Below, piece by piece: positions 54,185 to 64,000 of a DNA stretch of 64,000 nt. Origin of the DNA: Arbacia lixula (lineage: Eukaryota; Echinodermata; Echinoidea; Arbacioida; Arbaciidae); the NCBI GenBank assembly GCA_963669155.1, contig CAVLGW020000002.1, positions 248,001-312,000 of the forward strand, given 5' to 3'. Positions within the stretch are counted from its first letter, which is position 1. Every line of letters begins with the position of its first letter. The translations under genes were made by a program, and so were the position numbers. The notes under the pieces are model-generated. The model worked only from the letters and a program-made list of their open reading frames with translations. It was not told the DNA's origin and did not search any database.

Positions 54185-55380
54185 ATATATCACCGAAAAT
54201 GGACGGATGTCGTTTTAAAATGTATTTATCTTAATTCAGATAAGGTTTGATTATTTGTATGTACATTCCACGTATATTAATACAATGTAAATACAGTCGT
54301 GGTTTATGGAAAGTCGAGATTTCGTGGCATGTTTTAAGTCCTTGGCTATTGAATCATGAAACAGGAAAAACGAAAGAAGGAGAGTAAGAAAGAAAAACGA
54401 AAAGTCCACAGCCATGTAGACCATGTAAACGTGTAGACACTAGTCTCGTAACTGTGATAACAACAATTCGAAACTTTTCATGCCATGGCGCGAGAAAACT
54501 GTTTGCATGTATTATCTCACTTTATTATATAAATTATTTGTGTACTGTGAGGTGACATAACCGTTTGGCTTGTATATATATATATATATACGCTATATAC
54601 AATGATTGAGAATGTGGTATTTAGACAGTTTTCATAAAGTAACACTAACGAAACTGGAATAAAGAATGTTACGTTATCATAAACGATTTCTTGTTTTGGG
54701 TGTTAATACGTGCTGCTTGGTATATATTGGAGACTGGTTACGTGATATCACCACAAGGCAGTATGGAGCATTTGCATAAACCCTTGGAACAAGGTATAAC
54801 CTGTCGACCGCTTAATTCAACTCCATGTGTCATATCTCCATTGACATTTTTATACAAATAATGTACTATTTTTATTGGGGATTAAGTGACTATGGTTTGT
54901 AGCAAACACGTATTTTATTCACTCCGTGGGTCTCGTCAATTGATATCAAGTACCTTGATCGTTACGAATTTAATCACTCGATGGAAAGCGAAATATGTCT
55001 TCTGCTTAGTGACGTTTATCTTTTCTTCTAGCTTGAAAAATGCATTTTGAAAAAAAAAAATGTGTTTCGTGTGTCGTCAGCCAAACAAATGTACATTTTA
55101 TTAGCGTTATCGGAGTGAGCACGGCTAGTCAGCATCAGGTATACTGCTCAGTCTAATGCACCAGCATTGTTTGGAGAGGCGTTGTTAACAGTCTTATGTT
55201 TATAAATTATCTCATTTGTATAGATAAATAATATAAACAGTATACTTTGGATAAGCTGTACATTGATGTGTTGTAGTCGACATAATATATATATATGACA
55301 TGAATTCAAACTGATTGTTTTTTTTCCGGGCCGAGTCAGTGTCTGATTCCGAGATGTGTCCAATTTGTGTATCGGAATTT
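54181..55380. other. Intergenic DNA, nothing recognised
   Basis: Short AT microsatellites near 54572 and 55285. No gene is seen. Confidence 0.5.
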
Positions 55381-55835
55381 TTGGAAACTCTCGTTATTCC
55401 GTAGGTACGTTATTTCAAAGGTTTGAATACTCCGAAGGTTCGTTATTTCGGAGGTTCACTATTCCGAAGGTTCGTTATTCCGAAGGTTCGTTAATCCGAA
55501 AACAAAATAAGGTGCATTATTCCGAAGGGTAGTTTGTCCGAAAAAAAAATAAGGTTCGTTTTTCCGAAGACTCGTTAATCCGAAAACGAAAGAAGGTTCG
55601 AACCCCATTAACCTTCGGAAAAAAAAAATCCTAATTTCGTTTTTCGGATTAACGAACCTTCGGAGTAGCAAACCTTATTTCGTTTTCGAACTAATGAACC
55701 TTCGGAATATCGCCACAAATGCTCTGATTAACCCTTTTTTGTATTGGACTAAAGAGCATCGAGGTATAGGCAATTTACGTGTTTTGGAATTGCGAACCTT
55801 CGGAATAACGAATCTGCGGAATATCGAACTGTAAC
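55381..55835. repeat. Palindromic 16-bp repeat array (TTCGTTATTCCGAAGG type)
   Basis: Units of CGAAGGTTCGTTATTC and variants recur at about 55400-55575 in one orientation. The complement (GAACCTTCGGAATAACG type) follows at about 55605-55705 and 55793-55830. The motif TTCGGAA itself is nearly palindromic. Frames reading repeated FGLTNLRNNEP are translations of the array. Confidence 0.9.
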
Positions 55836-58680
55836 TTTTTTACGATTTGTTCCGAATCAACGCTGTTTTGAAATAAAAATCATTCAGATGTTAAGATATT
55901 TATTCCTATTGTATATTTTCTATTTTTGCACGTGTTGGGGCTTCCAGGAATACAGTATGTTTCAGGTGGTCTGTTGTGCAATGTAGAAACTTTTCCATGA
56001 CACAGAGAAGATGAAGGATTAGATAGTAGTAGTTTTTAAGTGCTGACCATTGATAACTCAACAATTTATGCGGATTTTTTTAAAGGCGTTCAAAGGTAAA
56101 TAAATTTGTCATCCTTTAATAATTATGAACGAAATATATTTTTCTAACTCAATTAGTAGAGCTTTTATTTGCATCAGATGGTTTTTATTAACGTTCACGT
56201 ATTACATGTGACCACGTCATTTATTTTTTCTTTCCTAAAGCAAACTGAAAATTACTCATTAAACTTGTTTAATTTAAGTTTCCGCGAATAGAAATTAGCC
56301 GATTTTAATACCGAGCTTCCAATATCAAAGCTGGTAGAGTGTGTACATAAACTGATAGTTTGCTATTGTACAATCTTTGATATAATGACCACAACTGCTG
56401 ATGCCTAGCTGTCCTTACATCTAGAATGCATGCAATTCAATTCTTAAAAAAATCTCACATGAAAATGAATGGTCCCATCTGTGACAGTATTAACGATCTT
56501 TTTTAGTAGATAATTTATCAACTTGACCCTTTCTCTACGATTCGCTTGCTTGTTATCGTTTTAACATTTTATGGGAGTTGCTATCGCCCATTGAACATTC
56601 AAGCCAATTATTAAAACGTTGGTGCCATTAGACACAACTTGGTCTTTACTTATGTGTATTTAATCGTCTTAAAGGGTTAGTAAATTAGAAAAAATATATT
56701 CCCACTAATCTATGTAAAATTATCCACTAAAACGAATTTCACATTTGTTTGCCGTAATAAAGTCTCATTTTGACGAAAATTTGGAAAAAAAAGTTCAGGT
56801 TTTTGGACCTTCCTGAGAAATCGTGATCTGATTGGCTACCATTGTATCTTTTTTTCATGTCACTTTTGAAAGAAAGAACAAATTATGTCAAACAAATTGC
56901 AATGTTACAGATCACTTCTGAATGTCTTCTTGCCTTTTTTTTGTTGTTGTTGTAACATGCCCAATTCATGTCAACCACGGGAGTAAATCTAAGAAGTATC
57001 TCACCAGACATCTTATAGGTTATTTCACTATCAAAACAAGTTAGATTTACAGGAACTTTAGGTTTCTGGGCTCAATTCAAAGTGCAACACTCTGACGCAC
57101 CCATGAACAAAGCAACATTTAAATATTTTTTTGCAAAATTTTATTTTTGTATATCTGAAACACATAATATTCCACTCATGTTCTACTTACTACTACAGCA
57201 ATGAAATGTGATCTTAGCAGCATGGTTCAGACATTGTTTGTGCAAATTTATGGCCTTCAGAGCTTAACATCAAATGCAATTTTTACGTTTTTAAGCACAA
57301 ATTGCTTTGAATATTTGATTTTGACCAATTCAAGTTTTTATTTTTCATAGAAGATTTGCCTTTCCTTTCGTCAAACTTACATTGGATGATATTACATAAT
57401 TACCCTGAAAACAAATTTGGAAAAAACACCTTGGTTGAAAATTTTCATTTTCAACTTCTAGTATGTTTTGGACATTACACTGTGTTAACATTAAAACTTT
57501 TTCAGTTTCTAAAGCTTTGTTTTGTCTTATTGCTCTATTAGCTCATTTACTGACAGGACAAGACAAATAAAGTACGTAGAGGAATAGTGTGTATTTGTAT
57601 GCATACCCAAATAAATACAGCTTTTTTTTCTCCCAAATGCTTTGTACCCATCGTGACAGCTGGCTTCTGTTGAAATACATTGTACATGCATCTACATGTA
57701 TGCAAAGCACTTATTATAATTGATGTATATATGTCCTGGGAAGTGATAAAGATATAAAATGTTATCAGATTTGATATAGAAATGTGAAGCACAATACTGC
57801 AGAATGTGATTTTTAATCTATGATAGCATGAATCATGTTTTATTTCGGACGTTACAATATGTTAGCCGTTCGATCATAATATTAAACATACTGTGCTTAG
57901 TGTTCATATATTTTATAATATGTTATCAGCTAATCCTTTTGATGTAAGGATTGAACAAGTGTAATTGTGGGATAAAACTTCTAATTACTATAAATTACTT
58001 GTCAAAATATGGCAAGTGGTAATGCTGCATGTTTACTTTTGCATATGCGTTTCAATGTGATTGGATTTTAATTTTGTATTTTCATTATACAGTGGTACTG
58101 GTACTACTGTACCACTGCAGTGAATACTGTTGCACACGTGTTTAACAGACTGGGTTGTCCATGCACCTCACAGCCTAGGTCTACATGTAGGCTAGTATCA
58201 ATGGTTTATTGTTTGTAAAGTGTTAGACATGCTTGATTTGTCTTATACTTGCCTGAATATGTCAGTTGCCAAAGTCAAAGGTCTTTAGCAGTCACTCGGG
58301 CAAGGTGGACTGTATTTTTCCCATGCTTAAATACAGATGTAGATGAATATGCAGTATGGTCACCCCCCCCCCCAAAAAAAAAAAAGAAGAGAAATTTAAA
58401 CAAATAAAATAATGATCATAATAGCGTATCGAAGTGTGACGTGATCAATTTTGCATAAGTATTTTGTTACTAATTTTTCGTAGAGCATGATGAAATACGT
58501 CAAGGACCAGTATTTTGTGAGAATTGATCAATGTGGGCCCCAAGATATGACTTCATAAATACATAACTAAGTAGCCTCATTAAAATGAATGCATGATTGG
58601 CAAAGTTCTAAATGTTATGAACAAAGCAAATAGTGCATCGACTTCAATGGAGCTAATTATGTATTCATGCGATTGTTTGC
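55836..58680. other. Intergenic DNA, nothing recognised
   Basis: AT-rich. Frames at 57356-57541 and 57547-57792 are without domains. A C run followed by an A run lies at 58363-58384. Confidence 0.5.
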
Positions 58681-58687
58681 TGGGGTA

Positions 58688-59136
58688 TTTGTGTGTACGT
58701 ATGTATGTGTTTGTGCATGTGTGTGTATGTGTGTGTGTGTCTGTGTGTATGGATTTTGGATGCTTTTGGTGGGGGACATGGCCACGGCATCTAGAAAAAA
58801 AACATGTTATACATGTATTTTTTGAAGTGTTTGTGGCTGTTGGCATAACACATTTATATGCTCCATCATTCAACATGGACGCGCCCACAATCACGTACAC
58901 ACACAAACACACACACACACTAATATACACACACACGCACACTCACAAACATACATACACACATACACAAGCAAACACAGATGTGCTATAGCCTGCAATA
59001 AAGCAATATAACACAACTCTATTTGTGTATGTCTTAGCCCCATATTACTAAATCAGCATACTCTATGAATATTAAAACACCCAAGTCCATCAAACAAAAG
59101 GACACCCCCCCCCCCCCACACACACACACACACAAG
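58688..59136. repeat. TG and CA microsatellites in inverted arrangement
   Basis: (TG)n at about 58690-58750 and (CA)n at about 58894-58970 could pair across a 140-base spacer. A further C run and (CA)n lie at 59106-59134. Frames on either strand here are microsatellite translations. Confidence 0.9.
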
Positions 59137-60965
59137 TAACTTGACTCAACTTTTCATAAGAAATCACATTCCAAGTTGCGTTGCTGTGTTTTTCATGTAC
59201 TATCTTGACAGGTGACAGCCTATTACCTTATTTTAAAACTCACTGGAATCAACAGATTTGACGAGCTGTCTGGCATTCGTCTGAAGTTGTTGCTGCGTGT
59301 CAATCAGAGCTTAATACTTTAAAAAAATCAAATAAATATGAAAAAGAGATATAATTCATCATTCTTTTACTATCAATTTTGCGTATTCATATCTGGGAAT
59401 CAGTAGAATAATACAAATAATGATAATAATAACAATAGTAGAACAATACTTGTACATCGCATTGTACAAGTACCTTTCCAAGGTTTCGATGTGCTTTAAG
59501 AAGGAAAATTAATAAAGGAAAGATTTTGTAATGCTATGATGACATCATATAAGGTAAATAAATGTGTTTTCAATAAACATTTGAATCTGATGGTATTCCA
59601 GAGTTTCGGCGCTGCATGCGCAAACCCCTTTCACCATAAAACTTTGTCTTAACTTAAACAAAAGGTACATTAATTAATTCCTTATGAAGTGATCTTAGAT
59701 TACGAACAGCATTATATTATCACATTTTCTATTTGAAAACTACATGATCATGACATTAACATAAAAAAAAATAATGCAAAGACAATGGCCTGTAAAAGTC
59801 TGGATCTGTGCCTGCAAGTGCAAAAAAATGAGAGAGCTAGAGATGATCTTCGCGCTGTACAAGTTTCAGTACAGGCGGTAATGGTATGAATTAAATAAAA
59901 AAAACATTAAATGTAAACATTTCAAACCTGAACAAATCCGAGAATATTATATTCGTAGTTGTTATTATTAAACAGCAATGTATATTGAATGTAAATAACA
60001 AAATTATAAAGGTACACAATTCAAGATCTCATGTATTAACATTTCTAGTAATAAACATACCATCTTAATAAAGAAACCACTGCTATATATATCAACAAAT
60101 AGCCCATTCCTTATAAACACACTATTAACGGTATTTTTATTAAAGTGGATGTGTGGTTTTGATCGCAGAATCGCATATAAATGCTACCACACTGTAATCG
60201 AACTTAACACACTGGTTATTATCATGAAAAGGCTCAATTTTCAAAATGCAAACAAAAAAATCGTAAATAATACGTCAAATAGTTCAAAAACTCTGAACCT
60301 GTATATGACATGCTTTACCAATATTGATGTTCATGATAACAACGATAAGCGGTTTTCTGTCTGTGGTCTTAAAGTTCCAACACATACCAGCTACACAACG
60401 TTTCGTTGGGGTTTGTCATATGACATTTAGGACATATTTCAGATATACTTATCAGTCATGTTGTTGCAGGACATTGTATGTCCCTGTAACAATACATTTG
60501 CTAATGCCCAAAGTATGTTCACCTGCAAATTTGATGATAAACCTGGGACTATGAGCCTTCTTACGATACCTAATACTAATATTTGTCTTAATTATTACAG
60601 TCAAACTAAGCAATTTCCAGTGGTCTCAAAGGTGCAAATCAAGTATCTAGTGTAGTATATCTCGAACACGTGGTTTTATGTATGGACTATATACACTCAT
60701 TTAAAATGGTTTGCCTAGCCCCGTCTACGCACAAAAAGTATTTATACGTAAATTCTAACTTGCTTTACATTTTCACAATAACTCTGTATTTGTCTCTTGT
60801 GCATATTTGCACAAGCAATTCACGTCAATCCCATAGAGCAGCATTTCATCTGCCGACAGGTTTGATAACATCCACCTTGCTGTTTTTACTAAATCATGCC
60901 TCAAGCAATAGTAAGTAGAACACTAATTTTGTCGGGCAATTATACTGCGGACACGACTGGATTAA
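59137..60965. other. Intergenic DNA with unrecognised frames
   Basis: Frames at 60149-60430 (contains SVCGLKVPTHTSYTTFRW) and 60458-60655 (contains DIVCPCNNTFANAQS and ends QIKYLV) have slightly more coding-like composition. The second follows an AG (TGTTGTTGCAG at 60463-60473), so it could be a terminal exon of another gene. No domain is recognised and the call is weak. Confidence 0.25.
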
Positions 60966-61240
60966 GAAATAATGATCACTCTCCATATTTCCTCTTGGGC
61001 GATTTTGTTTTAATCCTTTAATATGCAAAGCATAAAGAGGGCACTCCAAGAATTAATTCATAGCATTTCTCTCTGGCAAAGTGTGACGCCTGACTAGTAC
61101 TTGTATGTGTGGCCTTTACTAACGATGTTCTCCCCTCTTTTTGTTATCAGGAAAATGGGTCCGTTAAAATTCATCTTCATCAGGTCTTCCATTAACAGCA
61201 AAACAAATAATTCAATTATTACACACAGCAAAGATTCTTG
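60966..61240. repeat. Direct duplication, copy A
   Basis: About 270 bases diverged but collinear with 61802-62070. Shared blocks include CTCCATATTTCC, AAGCATAAAG, GACTAGTACTTGTA, ATGTTC(T/C)CC and TCTTCCATTA/TTTTCCATCA. Confidence 0.75.
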
Positions 61241-61801
61241 GTATAAAATTAAAGTGTGATCAAGACTCTGATCTATATATTTATATTCTACGTTGCATTA
61301 TTTTCATTTTTCGTATTAAACCTCACACACACCTGTAATAGGATCCTTTCGTATTTTGTAGTCTTCTTTTCAAATGCCTACTATGATATCTCGATAAAAT
61401 AACAAATAACTTTTTTTTCTGATTTGCAAGTAACGATTCATCCCATACACCCATATTCAAATAAAAAGGGGGAGACGAATAGACCGAATGTAAAAAGTAA
61501 AAGATTGTGTCTGTTTTATGTGCCCAAAATAAAGTGATTATCTATTATTCATGGAGATTAGCGGTAAATGCACACATAATATGGGGGCATGATTAAAGCA
61601 ATCATGTTTAGTAATACCGAACGTAATTTCGCCGCCAGATAGCGCAAACTACTGTGGTAGTGCTGGAGCCCATGTTCCTATCGACTGTTTCATTTAGAGC
61701 GAAACGGCGCTATTTTGATGTTAAAAGAACTCCCGTTCCCCTCCTGAAAACTGGGGGACAAGGAAATAACGAAAACGAGAAAATAACACAAACAAATGAC
61801 C

Positions 61802-62070
61802 GAATAATGATTATTCTCCATATTTCCGATTGAGCGAATTTGGCTCAATCCTTGACTTTTGCCAAGCATAAAGGAGACACTTTAAAAAGTAATTTATAGC
61901 ACTTCTCTTTTAAAATATGTGAAAAGACTAGTACTTGTACGCATCGCTTTTTAATGACAATGTTCCCCGCTCGTTTAAATGGCTGGTCAATGGCTCTATG
62001 AGAACTTATCTTTATTAGGTTTTCCATCACCCCAAAAACAAACAAAAAATGAATTACATTATGACACACT
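61802..62070. repeat. Direct duplication, copy B
   Basis: Second copy of the segment at 60966-61240, about 835 bases downstream, ending just before the LINE at 62126. Confidence 0.75.
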
Positions 62071-62125
62071 AAAACACTAACCTGTTAGAATATATTTACT
62101 GAACCATTTAAAGACTGATCAATAA

Positions 62126-64000
62126 GGAATAAAACTGAGGAATAAAAAGTTGAAATTTTGGATGACAAAAGGCTTGTTACAGTCTATTCGACATAAGAAT
62201 GAATTATATAAATGGCATATACGTAATCCGTCAGATGAAAATGCTTCCGTTTATAAAAGTTATCGTAATTTACTAACAACGCTAATTCGTAAAACAAAGT
62301 CACAATATTTTCATAATGAATTTTTACTCAATAAATCCAATATTAACCGCACTTGGAAAACAATTAATTCACTATTTAATAAAAGTAAACCAAGTGAAAA
62401 TTCTGTGTTTAAACATAACGGGAAAACTGTTACAGAACCGAGCATTATATCAAATTCGTTTAATAATTGTTTTACTAATATCGGTCCATCTTTGGCAAAC
62501 AGAATCCCTGAAACTCAAACGGACTATTTGAAGTTTATCAATGATCCACCAACTGACTCCTTGTATCTGTATCCCACCTCGGAGAATGAGATTTGTAACA
62601 TTGTTAAAACATTTAAAAACAATAAAGCGGCTGGTTTGGATGAATATAGTCCAAGAGTCATCAAACAAGTCGTACCATATATTTGTGGACCTTCGTGTCA
62701 TATATTTAATTTGTCTTTATCAAAAGGAATGTTTCCTCATGAATTAAAAAAGGCCAAAGTGACACCAATTCTTAAATCTGGGGACAAAGGTGAATTTACG
62801 AACAACAGACCTATTTCTGTTTTATCTGTTTTTTCAAAGTTATTAGAGCGTATTGTTTACAAGAGGACTTTCGAATTTCTTGATAAATGTTCTATTCTTT
62901 ATGAAAATCAATTTGAGTTTCGGAAAGATTATTCCACAAGCATGGCTCTTACAAGTCTCACTAGTAAAATAATAGATGCTTCTGAAAATAATGAGTTCGC
63001 AATTGGAGTTTTCATCGACTTATCCAAAGTACTTGATACAATTAACCATAACATATTACTATCGAAATTATATCGTTACGGCATACGTGGTATTGTTTAT
63101 AATTGGTTCACCAGCTATATTAATAATCGTGTACAATGTACTAAATACAAATCGTGTGTGTCAGACTTTCAGACAATAACCTGTGGAATTCCCCAGGGCA
63201 GTCTCCTCGGCCCATTGTTATTCATATTATATATTAATGATCTTTATAAACGAGCAAATGGGCTATCCTTTATACTATACGCCGATGATACAAACATACT
63301 TCATAGCAATTCAAACTTGAACTCCCTTTGTGATATTGTGAATGCAACTCTCGTACATGTATGTGAATGGTTTAAAGCTAACAAATTATCTTTAAATATC
63401 AAGAAATGTAACTACATGGTTTTTCATAATAGAAAGAATGTCAATTTGAATGATGCATGTGTTATACTCGACAATGTAATATTACCACGGGTAGACAAAG
63501 TCAAGTTCCTTGGAATTTATTTAGATAGTTTTATGACATGGAAATATCATATACATGAGGTCGAAAGCAAAGTATCCAAAAGCATTGGTATTATATCTAA
63601 AATTAGATATCTCTTGCCAAGTCACATTTTACGTATGTTATATTGTTCTATGATACTTCCATATTTCTCGTATTGTAATATTATGTGGGCCAACTCCTGT
63701 AAGTCTAGCATCCTAAAGCTTATACTACTGCCAAAGAGGATTGTTCGTATTATATCTGGATTACATTTTCAATCTCACACAAATCCTGTATTCAAAGAGT
63801 TAAAATTATTGAAATTTAGCGATATTAATTTGCATCAGCAAAGTATTTTTATGTGCAAAAGCACAAACAACATTTTCCCCTCGCAATTTAGTAATCTCTG
63901 TCATTTTAACTTCAATTCGGATATTCATGAGTATAGTACGAGAAACGCTACCCAAATTCATTTACCGAAACATATAGAACCCGAAGATACCAGTACGATA
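62126..64000 (+). CDS. Non-LTR retrotransposon (jockey/CR1-like) reverse transcriptase, 5' truncated, open to window end
   Basis: The frame has no stop from 62126 to the last base (625 codons); the first ATG in it is 62162. It begins in the linker before the RT (KLRNKKLKFWMTKGLLQSIR), continues through NNKAAGLDEYSP, KVTPILKSGDKGEFTNNRPI, FIDLSK (catalytic Asp at 63017), GIPQGSLLGPLLFILYINDL, and YADD (63278-63289), then the thumb-like WFKANKLSLN, KFLGIYLD and the C-terminal region. All three RT carboxylates are present, so the RT could be functional at sequence level, although FDTINH-type F is L (KVLDTINH). The apurinic-type endonuclease that should precede is absent: a stop lies at 62123-62125 and upstream DNA is the unrelated 60966/61802 duplication, so the copy is 5' truncated as is usual for LINEs. 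Confidence 0.92.

Noticed and set aside
55459..55671. 70-codon minus-strand frame with FGLTNLRNNEP repeats
   Set aside because: Translation of the 16-bp palindromic array.
58580..58991. Frames of 120-132 codons on opposite strands
   Set aside because: Mostly TG and CA microsatellite sequence.

Overview
This is animal genomic DNA. It is AT-rich, has long spliceosomal introns with good GT..AG sites, and is full of low-copy retroelements, DNA transposons, hairpin MITEs and microsatellites. No viral or bacterial gene is visible. A death-domain-like fold fused to a very long ankyrin array, together with Penelope-like, jockey/CR1-like and Tc1-like elements and many foldback repeats, suggests a marine invertebrate, perhaps a deuterostome such as an echinoderm. 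That placement is an inference and has not been checked by a search.

The window is dominated by one plus-strand gene running from about 4.9 or 17.3 kb to 52 kb. Nine exons (17.3, 18.4, 21.1, 24.0, 27.4, 28.0, 33.4, 34.7 and 47.4-52.0 kb) join with matching codon phases at every junction. A possible first coding exon lies at 4870-4933. With it, and with the acceptor at 17335, the coding length is 5868 bases (1955 codons plus stop). The predicted protein has a death-domain-like N terminus, about 270 residues of unrecognised mostly helical sequence, a short basic hydrophilic linker, and about 40 ankyrin repeats encoded by one 4.56 kb exon. The ankyrin repeats show a three-repeat super-period. 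It looks like a cytosolic or nuclear scaffold or sensor of the death-fold plus ankyrin kind.

Layout: 1-4.8 kb is upstream DNA with a broken Tc1-like transposon. 4.9-17.3 kb (putative intron 1) holds a 60-bp hairpin tandem repeat, a TG microsatellite, a 3.3 kb foldback element with tandem arms, a truncated Penelope-like element whose flanking direct repeats each carry a hammerhead-ribozyme-like motif, and a MITE with 60-bp inverted ends. 17.3-28.2 kb carries the small exons, a tRNA-derived SINE, an inverted SINE-like dimer and a 142-bp MITE. 28.7-33.4 kb is a 4.7 kb foldback element filling one intron; along it a palindrome resembling the RFX X-box recurs about every 180 bp. 34.9-47.4 kb is a 12.6 kb intron with two Tc1-type elements, LINE remnants, a minisatellite and a tandem hairpin element ending 95 bp before the ankyrin exon. 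52-64 kb is gene-poor: a tRNA-like SINE, AT and TG/CA microsatellites, a 16-bp palindromic array, a diverged direct duplication, and a LINE reverse transcriptase frame that stays open to the window end.

The least ordinary features are the 28.7-33.4 kb foldback with its regular palindromes, the ribozyme-like repeats of the Penelope-like element, and the three-repeat periodicity of the ankyrin exon.
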